Notes under the pieces: model-generated
What the model saw: only the letters and a program-made list of their open reading frames with translations
What the model was told of the DNA's origin: nothing
The model's database searches: none
Shown: positions 28,632 through 38,127 of the stretch, piece after piece
Layout: each line of letters starts with the position of its first letter
Position numbering within the stretch: position 1 is the stretch's first letter
Source: CAVQJU01 sp963729215
GTDB lineage: Bacteria; Acidobacteriota; Vicinamibacteria; Vicinamibacterales; CAVVIG01
Reading direction: 5' to 3'
Length of the DNA: 64,000 nucleotides
NCBI GenBank assembly: GCA_963729215.1
Contig: CAVSND010000030.1
Location: 186,001-250,000 of the forward strand
Translations under genes and position numbers: made by a program

Positions 28632-30756
28632 GTTGCGCGTCGAATTCCCGGAACGTCGAGCCTGCCCCGGCCAGCCGGACCAGGAGCGGCGCCGGGGCCC
28701 AGCGCTGCCCCAGCTCGCGGTGGAATGTCTCGATTCGATTGAGAATCTTCGCCAGGCCGATCTGGTCGGCACAGCACATCGGACCGCCTCGATAGGCAGG
28801 GAAACCGTATCCGGTGAGGTAGATGACGTCGATGTCGGCGGCGCGGGAGGCGATCCCGTCCTCGAGCACGCGGGCGCCCTCGTTGATCATCGCGTAAAGG
28901 GCACGCTCGCGAATCTCTTCGTCCGCGATCGACCGCCGCACGATGCCGGCCGACTGTGCCGCGCGCTCGATGAGCGCGACGACATCGGGATCGGGAATCG
29001 GCTTGCGATCCTCGCCGTACCGATACCACCCCTGCCCTGTCTTCTGTCCAAGCCGGCCCATTTCGACGAGCGTGTCCGCGACCACAGGCTTGCGCGCGCC
29101 CGGCTCCTCGAACTGATGGAGCTCCTGTCGCACCCGCCAGGCGACGTCGAGGCCGCCCATGTCGTCCACCGCGAAGATGCCCATCGCCATGCCCCACTCC
29201 GTGAGGACGCGATCGACCTGCTCCGGCGTCGCGCCGTCCTCGACGAGGAACTGCGCCTCGTACATGTAGGGGAACATCATGCGGTTCCCGACGAACCCCG
29301 GCCCGTTGCGAACGGCGACGCCGACTTTGCCCAGCCGCTTCGCCAGCGCCAGCGCCGTCGCGAGCACCGTCGTGCTCGTGGCGCGTCCGCGCACGATCTC
29401 GACCAGCCGCATGATGTGCGCGGGGCTGAAGAAATGCATGCCGATCACCGACTCGGGACGCGTGGTCGCCGACGCGATTTCGTCGATGCTGAGCGTCGAG
29501 GTGTTGGTCGCGAGAATGCAGCCGGGCTTCGCCACGGCGTCGATCGCGGTGAACACCTGTTTCTTGAGCGCGAGGTTCTCGAAGACCGCTTCGATCACGA
29601 GGTCCGCGGACGCGACGCCGTCGTATTCGATCCCCTGGCGGACCAGTCCGTACCGCCGATCTCCCTCGTCCTGGGACGTGCGGCCGCGCTTGACGGCCGA
29701 GTCGAGGTTGCGCCGAATCGCCGCCATCCCGCGCGCCACGGCCTCGTGGTTCACGTCGGCGAGCACGACCTGCAGGCCGGCGTTGGCGCAGGCGGTCGCG
29801 ATGCCGCTGCCCATGGTGCCGGCGCCGATGATCGCGACGGTGCCAATGGGTAACATTGGCGTGTCTTTGGGCACGTCCGGCACGCGCGCCACGGCGCGCT
29901 CGGCCAGGAACGCGTGCACGAGCGCCTTGCACTGGTCGGACCGGAGACATTCGAAAAAGAGCTCTTTTTCGCGCCGGATACCGTCCGGAAACGGCAGCGT
30001 GGCCGCCGCCTCGATGGCGTCGACCACCTTCATCGGAGCGAGCATGTTCCGCCGGGTGGTCTTCGCGAGGGTCCGCCCGGCCTCCAGGAGCGGCGCGTTC
30101 TGCTCGCTCGTGCCGAGCCTGTCGCGGCGGTCGCGCGTCTTCGGAAGCGTAATCCCGCGCGTGGCGGCATCACGGGCAAACACGACCGCGCCCGCGCGGA
30201 GGTCGCCGCTGATCAGACGATCGATCAGGCCGGCGGAGAGCGCCTCGACGGCGCCTATCGGCTTGCCCGATACGCACATGGCGATGGCCTTCTCGACACC
30301 CACCAGCCGCGTGAGACGCTGCGTCCCCTCCGCGCCCGGAATGATCCCCAGGTTCACCTCCGGCTGGCCCATCTTCGTGTCGTTCAGCGCCACGCGGAAA
30401 TGACCGGCCATCGCCAGCTCGAGGCCGCCCCCGAGCGGCGTGCCGTGAAGCGCCATGACCACTGGTTTGGGACAGTCTTCGATGCGGGTCAGCAGGTCGT
30501 GGATATCGGGCGGACCGGAACCGCCGCCCCACGCCGCTTGTTCCAGCTCCTTGATGTCGGCGCCCGCGACGAAGGTACGTCCGGCGCCCATGACCACGAG
30601 GGCACGAATCCCGGGATCCTGCTCGACCTGTTTGAGAGCGTCCACCAGTCCCGCGACGACCTCGGGACCAATCGCGTTGACCGGCGGGTTATCGATGACG
30701 GCCACAGCGACAGGCGCGCCATCAGTGTCCATTGACAACGTCACGTGTCCGCTCAT
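28624..30756 (-). CDS. Enoyl-CoA hydratase/3-hydroxyacyl-CoA dehydrogenase fusion
   Basis: The intact 710-residue bifunctional protein is FadB/FadJ-like. The crotonase domain (1-190) has the oxyanion segment 'GRTFVAGADIKEL' and catalytic glutamates E113 (GGGLELAMAG) and E133 (QPEVNLGIIP). The dehydrogenase domain from ~303 has the NAD motif 'AIIGAGTMGSGIA', catalytic 'GMHFFSPAHIM' and 'VRNGPGFVGNRMM'. It hydrates and oxidises acyl-CoAs. The ATG overlaps the upstream esterase stop (ATGA). Neighbouring ligase, amidohydrolase and esterase suggest phenylpropanoid side chains as substrates rather than fatty acids. Confidence 0.9.
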   Translation of the reverse strand: MSGHVTLSMDTDGAPVAVAVIDNPPVNAIGPEVVAGLVDALKQVEQDPGIRALVVMGAGRTFVAGADIKELEQAAWGGGSGPPDIHDLLTRIEDCPKPVVMALHGTPLGGGLELAMAGHFRVALNDTKMGQPEVNLGIIPGAEGTQRLTRLVGVEKAIAMCVSGKPIGAVEALSAGLIDRLISGDLRAGAVVFARDAATRGITLPKTRDRRDRLGTSEQNAPLLEAGRTLAKTTRRNMLAPMKVVDAIEAAATLPFPDGIRREKELFFECLRSDQCKALVHAFLAERAVARVPDVPKDTPMLPIGTVAIIGAGTMGSGIATACANAGLQVVLADVNHEAVARGMAAIRRNLDSAVKRGRTSQDEGDRRYGLVRQGIEYDGVASADLVIEAVFENLALKKQVFTAIDAVAKPGCILATNTSTLSIDEIASATTRPESVIGMHFFSPAHIMRLVEIVRGRATSTTVLATALALAKRLGKVGVAVRNGPGFVGNRMMFPYMYEAQFLVEDGATPEQVDRVLTEWGMAMGIFAVDDMGGLDVAWRVRQELHQFEEPGARKPVVADTLVEMGRLGQKTGQGWYRYGEDRKPIPDPDVVALIERAAQSAGIVRRSIADEEIRERALYAMINEGARVLEDGIASRAADIDVIYLTGYGFPAYRGGPMCCADQIGLAKILNRIETFHRELGQRWAPAPLLVRLAGAGSTFREFDAQRG

Positions 30757-32552
30757 CGTGGCCGCACAGGGGTCTGGCAGATGAAGCTGTCCGCGGTTTC
30801 GAGGTTGCCCACGCCTTTGAAGCGCGCCTGCGCCGGGTACGCGCAGAGCGGGCGCGTCCGTCCGGGCCACGGGGTCGCCCGGCCCGCGGTGGCGATGATT
30901 TCATCCGGCGCCACGCCCTTCTCGACCCAGTCGACGAGCGCGCCGAATGCGTCGAATCGATCGGTGGACGGCCCGCCCGCGCAGTGGTTCATCCCGGGGA
31001 CGGCGAACAGACGCGCGAAGTCGGCGGCGCGTCCGCCGTTCACGCGGTCCAGCGCCTTCCACCATTCGACGGTGTCGAGGATCGAGAACACGGGATCGCT
31101 CACACCATGCGCGATGACCAGCTTGCCGCCGCGGTTCTTGAACGCCGCCAGGTCCGTCGAATCGGCCTTCATGAACTCGAGCGAGGACTGCTCGAACTCG
31201 CCGGCTTTGTTGGCGAGCGCCGCGCGGTATTGATTCACGTCGAACGCCAGCGCGTAAGCCGCAGCGCCACCCCCGAGCATCGGCACGGCCACCGGGGGCG
31301 TGACGAAGATGGACGGAAGGGCGCTTGCGCCGAGTGTCAGGTTAATCGCCGCATTGGCCGGCGCCCCGTACGGACCGAGCTTCCAGATCCGCCAGCCCAT
31401 GTTGTAGGTCTCGCCGACCTTGCCGCTGATCCCCGCATCCCACGGCCAGGCGGCATACGCCGCCTCGCGCTTGGCGGTCCGCGCGCCGTCGAAGACCTTC
31501 TTGAGCGCCGCGACCTGCGCCGGCGACACGCACGTGTCCTTCTTCGCCCCCGCGCATGTGATCGCCGATAACTTCGGCGTCACGGCCGCCGTCGTGCAAG
31601 CCACGAAATCCTGGACCATCCCGTCGACGGCGCCGTCCATGGCATCGCAGGCTTCGAGCACCGCGCGCGACACGAGCAGCAGGTCCTCGTCTGTGAACGT
31701 CTTGTTCACGGCCGGCTGGCTGTTCGCATCGAACAGGCCGCTCGTTCTCGCGACCTCGGCGAACGCCTGGCTGTCCCACGCCTCGGCCACGGCCGCCCGC
31801 GGCAGGTTGAAGCCGGGCGAGCACGCCAGGATGCCGTCGAACTGCGCGGGATAGCGCTGCGACAGCATCATGCCTTCGCGTCCGCCTTCCGAGCAGCCCG
31901 CGAAATACGATTTCTCCGCCGGCCGGCCGTAGTACCGCGCGATGATGGCCTTCGAAACCGTCGCGACCTGATCGTACGAGTTGTAGCCGAAATCGATCCG
32001 GGCCTGCGGATCGAACCCGAACGTCTGCGTGCCGCCGCGCAACGGATCGTTGTTCGTCTGGTTGTCGTGCCCGGAATCCTGCGAGACGACCGCGTACCCG
32101 AGCGCCAGCGCGACGGACGGCTGCTGGCCCTGCAGCGCCCCGAAGGCGCCGCCAAGGTTCCCGTTGCTGCCGCCGCCGCCTTCGAAAAAGAACCGGCCAT
32201 TCCACTTGCTCGGCAGCCGCAGTCGGAAGGCAATGGCATAACGCTGGCCGTTGACGCCAGAACGCTCCGCGATCCGGCCCAGGACGTGGCAATGTTCGGG
32301 CAATGCCGGCGTCGGCGGGGCAAAAGGACCGCTGGCCGGCCGCGCTTCGGCGGCCGGAGTCAGCGTCGCCCCCTGGATGCGCGTGGTGGTATTCGGGAGG
32401 CCGGTCGCGGCAGCCAGGGCCGCGCACGCCGCATCAGACGGTCCGCCGCCGCTCTGCGCGTGAACGACGTGGCGCGCCGGCACCAGCAGCGGCGACGCGC
32501 ATGCGGCAACTCCGGCGATCGAAACGAGGAGCGCGGTTCGCCAGCGTGTCAA
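30753..32552 (-). CDS. Secreted tannase/feruloyl esterase family protein
   Basis: The product has about 599 residues. It starts at a TTG (32552) directly after the preceding gene; this start places the signal peptide (RTALLVSIAGVAACA...). Tannase-family features are the nucleophile elbow 'YFAGCSEGGREGMM', 'GYAVVSQDSGHDN', the disulfide/His element 'VPGMNHCAGGPSTD' and paired cysteines. These enzymes cleave ester-linked aromatic acids such as ferulate from plant polymers. The stop overlaps the hydratase/dehydrogenase start. A lipoprotein reading is possible because Cys20 follows the hydrophobic stretch. Confidence 0.85.
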   Translation of the reverse strand: MTRWRTALLVSIAGVAACASPLLVPARHVVHAQSGGGPSDAACAALAAATGLPNTTTRIQGATLTPAAEARPASGPFAPPTPALPEHCHVLGRIAERSGVNGQRYAIAFRLRLPSKWNGRFFFEGGGGSNGNLGGAFGALQGQQPSVALALGYAVVSQDSGHDNQTNNDPLRGGTQTFGFDPQARIDFGYNSYDQVATVSKAIIARYYGRPAEKSYFAGCSEGGREGMMLSQRYPAQFDGILACSPGFNLPRAAVAEAWDSQAFAEVARTSGLFDANSQPAVNKTFTDEDLLLVSRAVLEACDAMDGAVDGMVQDFVACTTAAVTPKLSAITCAGAKKDTCVSPAQVAALKKVFDGARTAKREAAYAAWPWDAGISGKVGETYNMGWRIWKLGPYGAPANAAINLTLGASALPSIFVTPPVAVPMLGGGAAAYALAFDVNQYRAALANKAGEFEQSSLEFMKADSTDLAAFKNRGGKLVIAHGVSDPVFSILDTVEWWKALDRVNGGRAADFARLFAVPGMNHCAGGPSTDRFDAFGALVDWVEKGVAPDEIIATAGRATPWPGRTRPLCAYPAQARFKGVGNLETADSFICQTPVRPR

Positions 32553-32554
32553 TC

Positions 32555-33553
32555 TCAGCGTCCCGCCTGCTCTTCCGCGCGCGCCGCGCTCAGGATGTTG
32601 TGCATCGCGTAGTTGCCCTCGTGACACGCGTACTCGAACACACCCTGGCTGTCGTCCTTCGTCAGCGTCAGCGCAAAGGTCCACGGCTGCGTCCACGTCG
32701 CGGGATCGTTCACCGTCACGCGCCATTCGACCGCCGACGGCGACATCGGCGTGAACCGCTCGACCAGCCGCAGCGCGTCGCTGTTGAACGTCCCGTTCCC
32801 GTTGACGCCAATCGCCGTCTTGTCCGTGAAATTCGTCGTCTCGACGACGAGCGTGTTGCCTTCCCAGCGCCCGCGCGCGTCGCCCATGTACGTGCGCACC
32901 TTCGGCGCCACGTGCGGCCGGCCGTCCGTCGGGATGACGCGCGTCTCGTGGATCATCTCGTAGCGAATCGCCACGTATCCCGGCGCCTGCACGATCTGGA
33001 ACGAATTGCCGTAGATGACCGGCAGCATGGAACCGACCACGCCGCGCGTGATGCACTGGTCGTAGAGACTGCGGTCGTCGTAGGAGTCGGCGGGACCGTG
33101 TGAGCTGCGCGCCGCAAAGCGCGCGGCCGCCCGTTGCTGCGCCGCCGGGGTCAGGGCCGGGATCTTGCCGTCGGGAGGATCGACCACCATCCAGGGCCGG
33201 CTGTTCTTCGCCCCGTAGTGCTCGTACCAATGAACCGGACCGGCGCCGGTGTCGGCGCCCGCCGCGCCGCCAATCGTGGCCGCCGACGCCACCGCGCGCG
33301 CCTGCCTCTCCTTGATGATGTCGGCCAGTTCCGAGTCCTCGAGCTCCTCGGGACGCTTGCCGTCGAACTGGTTGGGCCGCTCGAGCGGGATGCCGTTTTC
33401 GTCCTTGTCCGTGTAGATGCCCTGCAGGTTCGGATCGCCCCACGCCGTCTTGCCCGGCGTGTACGACTTCGCCGCAGGCGCCGCCTTCTGCTGGGCGGCC
33501 ACACCAGCCACCGCGATCGACATCAGACCCAACGCGACCATCACTCTCTTCAT
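32555..33553 (-). CDS. Secreted protein of unknown function, paralogue of the 55.8-kb gene
   Basis: The 332-residue product has a signal peptide (MKRVMVALGLMSIAVAGVAAQ). Conserved blocks are 'KTAWGDPNLQGIYT', 'GIPLERPNQF', 'IRYEMIHETRVIPTDGRPH', 'YMGDARGRWEGNTLVVETTN' and 'EYACHEGNYAMHNILS'. The same blocks occur in order in the protein at 55835-56845. I know this as an abundant secreted family in Acidobacteria without assigned function. A single Cys in EYACHEGN and several invariant His/Glu could be functional. The stop lies 2 bp before the esterase start, so they are probably cotranscribed. Confidence 0.8.
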   Translation of the reverse strand: MKRVMVALGLMSIAVAGVAAQQKAAPAAKSYTPGKTAWGDPNLQGIYTDKDENGIPLERPNQFDGKRPEELEDSELADIIKERQARAVASAATIGGAAGADTGAGPVHWYEHYGAKNSRPWMVVDPPDGKIPALTPAAQQRAAARFAARSSHGPADSYDDRSLYDQCITRGVVGSMLPVIYGNSFQIVQAPGYVAIRYEMIHETRVIPTDGRPHVAPKVRTYMGDARGRWEGNTLVVETTNFTDKTAIGVNGNGTFNSDALRLVERFTPMSPSAVEWRVTVNDPATWTQPWTFALTLTKDDSQGVFEYACHEGNYAMHNILSAARAEEQAGR

Positions 33554-33554
33554 C

Positions 33555-34283
33555 TCAGTCCTCGACTTTCAACTCCGGGGGCATTTTACCCGGAGCGGAC
33601 GGTTTTAGCCGGCCACCGGCCGTCTGCCTGAAGGCGGACGCCACGCGTTTGTAAACGAGTCGAAATCCCAACAGGACGGCCACGATCGCCGCGTAGGTCT
33701 GCGGCCTCCGGATGTCGGCTTTCACAAGCCACCAGTAGTGGACCACGCCGCCGATCGCCGACACGTACACGAGCCGGTGGAGGGCCTGCCACCGCCGGCC
33801 GCCCAGCCTCCGGATCATCCCGGCCGTCGAGGTGATCGCCAGGGGCACCATCAGGACCAGCGCCGAAAACCCGATCGTAATGAAGGGCCGCTGGTAAATG
33901 TCTCCGCCGATCGACTTCAGCAGGTTCCGCACCGTCGTCCACGACACGATCCCGTTGGGGAACTCGACGAGCCCCGCGAAGCGATCGAGGACCACGTACG
34001 TCGTGAAATGGAGCGTCCCGTAGAAAAATGCGTACAACCCCATCATGCGACGGAAGCGGATGAGATCGTTCCACCCCGTCAGCCGGCGCAGCGGCGTGAC
34101 CGTCAGCGTGATGACGAGAAACCGGAGCGTCCAGACGCCTGTTTCGTTCGTGACGTCGCTGAGGGGATTGGCGCTGAGATGGCCGGTGAGCGCAGCCCAG
34201 GTGAGATAAACCGCCGGGCCCAGCCCGGCGAGGAAGACAACGGGCTTGATGACGAAACGGATGATGCGTGTGCGGTCAGCCAC
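33555..34283 (-). CDS. msrQ: Haem-binding membrane subunit MsrQ
   Basis: From the GTG at 34283 the protein is 242 residues with six membrane helices. Haem-ligand histidines are visible in 'FFYGTLHFTTYV', 'ALHRLVYVS' and 'GVVHYWWLV'; 'LRFLVITLTVTPLRRLTG' is the family signature. MsrQ passes quinol electrons to MsrP for repair of oxidised periplasmic methionines. It lies 100 bp downstream of msrP. Its last ~20 residues (FRQTAGGRLKPSA) are encoded by a REP-like element, suggesting the original C-terminus was overwritten. Confidence 0.88.
   Translation of the reverse strand: MADRTRIIRFVIKPVVFLAGLGPAVYLTWAALTGHLSANPLSDVTNETGVWTLRFLVITLTVTPLRRLTGWNDLIRFRRMMGLYAFFYGTLHFTTYVVLDRFAGLVEFPNGIVSWTTVRNLLKSIGGDIYQRPFITIGFSALVLMVPLAITSTAGMIRRLGGRRWQALHRLVYVSAIGGVVHYWWLVKADIRRPQTYAAIVAVLLGFRLVYKRVASAFRQTAGGRLKPSAPGKMPPELKVED
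33595..33647. repeat. REP-like palindromic element inside the msrQ 3' end
   Basis: The segment resembles the elements at 40181 and 43103: a TTTAGCCGG arm, a CGTCTGCC-tgaa-GGCGGACG arm and a terminal CCACGCG. It is read through as coding sequence at the end of msrQ. Confidence 0.5.
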
Positions 34284-34383
34284 TGTTCGAAATCGTAGAT
34301 GCAGGACTGTAGAGATTGCGGCGCCGCATTGCGGCGTTCTGAAGTTCTCGTTCGACATTCAGGGCGGTTATTCCAGCGCCCTG

Positions 34384-35364
<981 letters not shown>

Positions 35365-35418
35365 GGCAATTGGCCTCTTATTCCACCTCCATTATAGATG
35401 CAGAGGCCGCGCCCGAGG

Positions 35419-37023
35419 TTACCGGACATCCCTCCACCGCTTCCCCACGTCGATCTGGCGGGAAAAACACGCCAGCGCGCCCGCGAAGGCATTGCTGAGC
35501 GCACCAGCCGACACCGGCCGGAGCAAATCGACGTCGGACGGGCACGGCAGCCTCGACTGCCGGTACGCCGCCGGCTCAGGTTCGCCGGGAATGGGCCGGC
35601 GGCCGGCGAAATAGATGGCCGCGCCCTCGCGCACCCAGGCTGCGCGATCGCGAAGCAGCGGGTCCGCCATCACATGCACGAGCTCGTGGCGGATCGTGCG
35701 CTCGAGGACGCCCCGCTCGCGGAGCACGGCGAGCGGCAACAGGTGCAGTTCGCCGCCGACGACGGCGCCCGACGTGAACCAGGGCTGGCCGGTCGCGCGC
35801 TCGTAACTCGCCGTGGTCGGGTGAAAACGGACGACCACGCGGGGCGGCGGGGGCACGGCCAGCGCCCGCGCGATGTCAGTGCGCGACTGGTCGGCCAACA
35901 ACGCGATTGACTCGCGCTCGCCCTCGTCCTCGTCCGGCAGGGTAAGAGCGATCGAGCTCGAGGGGGATGATGTGGCTCGACTCGCCGGCGCTGCACCGGC
36001 CGGAGCAGACGGCGGCACCGGAGACGGGCGTGCGGCGGCAGCCGCGGCCGACCGGCAAGGTCCCGGGCGAGGTCCCGGCAAGGTCAATGTCACCGGCGGT
36101 CCGATTTCGAGCCCGGGAAAATATCGGTTGAGAATCTCGGTCGCCGTGCGGCCGGCCACCGCCAGGTTCACGGAGCCTATGACGCACAGGCCGACACCGT
36201 GGCCGGAGCCGTGGCCTTCGAAGTGGTACGTGTCGCCGATGCGCTCGAGCTCGAACGCCGCGCTCTTGATGAATTGCCAGCCGAGCGTTCGTCCCACGAC
36301 CGACCGCAGGTCCTGGCCCGATATCTCCTCGGGGGCAAACCCCGCCACGCGAAGCCTGGCGACGCGTCCGGACACGTCTCGCGACAGGATGCGGAAGTCG
36401 CGGAGGCGGTCGCCGCGGAAACCCGCGGCGCGCAGCGCGCGCGTCAGGTCCGCGCCCTCGATCTCGGCCGTCCACGCCGGCGCCCCCATGCACGCATCGT
36501 CCGGCTGGGACGGCATGTAGGGTGGATCCTCGTGGCCGGGCCAGACCGCCGACGGGATCTCGGTCTGGCCGCCGCACGATGCCGAATAGAAGACCGTGGC
36601 CGGCGCGCCGCCCCGCAGCAGCACATTGCCCGCAGTGGCCGCGGCCGCGCGCTCGTGCGCGGCGTTGGGCGTCCGCATCACCTGGCAGTGCGTGGTATCG
36701 CACAGGTCGAAGCCGTCGGCGCTATGCCGGCCGCGGTTCGCCAGCGCGAACGTCCGGATCGTGATTGCCAGCGCTTCGAGGGCCGCGGGCCGGCTGTCAC
36801 GCGCGGCTTCTCCGGCCAGCACGCGCGCGATGTAGGTTTCGAGCGGAAAGGCCTGGACCGTGTACCCGCCTCCGGGGCGCGAGACCCCGATGCGGATTTC
36901 GCGCTGAATATCCTGGGCCTGGGTCGATGAAACGAACATCGTGACAGGGGCACACAGCAGACAGAGAACCACCCATCTGTACCGCTGCGATCTGCGTGCC
37001 TCCCGGATTGCGCGCAGGGTCAT
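35419..37023 (-). CDS. SpoIID/LytB-domain protein fused to a gluzincin-like domain
   Basis: The 534-residue secreted protein begins with a signal peptide (cleaved near TQA-Q, residue 37). Residues ~40-310 form a SpoIID domain: 'PLETYIARVLAGEA', 'ALEALAITIRTFALAN', 'ASCGGQTE' and 'HGSGHGVGLCVIGSVNLA'. A Pro/Ala/Ser-rich linker (~320-370) follows. The C-terminal part holds a zinc-peptidase-like site, 'TIRHELVHVMAD' (HExxH) with 'WVREGAAIYFAG' providing a candidate third ligand. SpoIID domains are peptidoglycan lytic transglycosylases, so the fusion may pair glycan cleavage with proteolysis. Its start overlaps the next gene's stop by 4 bp. Confidence 0.82.
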   Translation of the reverse strand: MTLRAIREARRSQRYRWVVLCLLCAPVTMFVSSTQAQDIQREIRIGVSRPGGGYTVQAFPLETYIARVLAGEAARDSRPAALEALAITIRTFALANRGRHSADGFDLCDTTHCQVMRTPNAAHERAAAATAGNVLLRGGAPATVFYSASCGGQTEIPSAVWPGHEDPPYMPSQPDDACMGAPAWTAEIEGADLTRALRAAGFRGDRLRDFRILSRDVSGRVARLRVAGFAPEEISGQDLRSVVGRTLGWQFIKSAAFELERIGDTYHFEGHGSGHGVGLCVIGSVNLAVAGRTATEILNRYFPGLEIGPPVTLTLPGPRPGPCRSAAAAAARPSPVPPSAPAGAAPASRATSSPSSSIALTLPDEDEGERESIALLADQSRTDIARALAVPPPPRVVVRFHPTTASYERATGQPWFTSGAVVGGELHLLPLAVLRERGVLERTIRHELVHVMADPLLRDRAAWVREGAAIYFAGRRPIPGEPEPAAYRQSRLPCPSDVDLLRPVSAGALSNAFAGALACFSRQIDVGKRWRDVR

Positions 37024-37676
37024 GCGAGACCCAGGAACTTTTCCATGCCGTCCCGGATGCGGGGCAGGCTGGCGGTCAGTTGATGGTCGTCGTCCAGGAG
37101 AGTCAGCGCCACGTTGGGGCGCGCGTGCGCAAACGCCTCGACCGTCCGGTAGTCGACTGACGCGTCACGCACGCCCTGGAACACCAGCGTCGGCTGGGTA
37201 AACGACGCGTCGAGGGCGTCGTGGCGCAGCGAGTCTTCGTAGAACGCGAAGTCGAGCGGGCGTTCCTCTCCGTAGGCGTAATGAAAAAACTGGAGCGTGC
37301 CGCTCCGTCGCCACTCTTCTATGCGCTGCGGCGGGAGCAAATGATGGCCAGGCTTGGCGAACATCACCGCCGGGGCGAACAGGACGACCCGATCGACACG
37401 GTCAGCGAAGCGGTCGGCGGCGAGAATTGCCAAGGTCCCTCCCAGGCTGGATCCGATCAGCGTTGCGGGCGCGGCCGAACTCCCGTCGCTCGTCAACTCG
37501 GCCTCCAGCTGACGCAGCATGCGCGTCATTGTAAGGGACTTGAAGTCCGGTTCGTTGAAGTCCGGGCATCGAAACGGCACGTGCAGCGACGCGAACCACT
37601 GTTCGAAGTACGCGGCCTTGGTGGACCGCGCCGACGAAGCAAAGCCATGCAGGTACAGGACACGGGCCGGAGCCAA
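37020..37676 (-). CDS. YqiA-like alpha/beta hydrolase
   Basis: The 218-residue cytoplasmic hydrolase starts 'VLYLHGFASSARSTKA' (oxyanion HGF), has the nucleophile elbow 'IGSSLGGTLA', an acid in 'GVRDASVDY' and the catalytic His in 'LDDDHQL'. Length and motifs match the YqiA/UPF0227 esterase family. It ends within the SpoIID-fusion start (ATGA) and starts 1 bp downstream of the SET-domain gene end, forming a compact three-gene operon. Confidence 0.82.
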   Translation of the reverse strand: MAPARVLYLHGFASSARSTKAAYFEQWFASLHVPFRCPDFNEPDFKSLTMTRMLRQLEAELTSDGSSAAPATLIGSSLGGTLAILAADRFADRVDRVVLFAPAVMFAKPGHHLLPPQRIEEWRRSGTLQFFHYAYGEERPLDFAFYEDSLRHDALDASFTQPTLVFQGVRDASVDYRTVEAFAHARPNVALTLLDDDHQLTASLPRIRDGMEKFLGLA

Positions 37677-38069
37677 TCAGATCAGCCTCTGGCATCCCGG
37701 CTCGCACCGGCACTTGATGAGGCCGTCCCCATCCGTGTTGTAGTCGTAGGTCAGCTCCTCGCCCTTCCGGATGTTTCGCGCCGCGCGGATCCAGATGACG
37801 CCCTTCTTGATGTCGATGTAGCAGTTGGGCTGGCACGAATGGTTGATGAAGCGCGCGACGTTGCCGCCCACGCCCGCGTCGATCACCGACCGGTTCGTCA
37901 GCTTGAAGCACCAGATGTGCCCGCGCTGAATATAACGGCGCTCACGCTTCAGGCTCTCCTGGTTGGAGATCAGCTCGCCGGCGTAGTGGATGACCCGTGT
38001 GTTCTTGGTGATGCGCGAGGTCGCGAAGACGCCCCATCGATGGATACTCGAACGCCGTTTCTCAATCAT
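37677..38069 (-). CDS. SET-domain protein (lysine methyltransferase-like)
   Basis: The 130-residue protein is a minimal SET domain: N-terminal 'HRWGVFATSRI', the pseudoknot 'ARFINHSCQPNC', 'GEELTYDYNTD' with the catalytic Tyr, and a post-SET-like 'CRCEPGC'. All S-adenosylmethionine-binding elements are present. In bacteria such proteins are known but rare, and their substrates are mostly unknown. It is the first gene of the operon leading to the esterase and SpoIID fusion and is divergent from the radical SAM genes. Confidence 0.88.
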   Translation of the reverse strand: MIEKRRSSIHRWGVFATSRITKNTRVIHYAGELISNQESLKRERRYIQRGHIWCFKLTNRSVIDAGVGGNVARFINHSCQPNCYIDIKKGVIWIRAARNIRKGEELTYDYNTDGDGLIKCRCEPGCQRLI

Positions 38070-38127
38070 TCGTGATTCAAGGATAACCCAGCCCGGGATT
38101 CCACTATAGTGATGGGCGGAGGACGCC

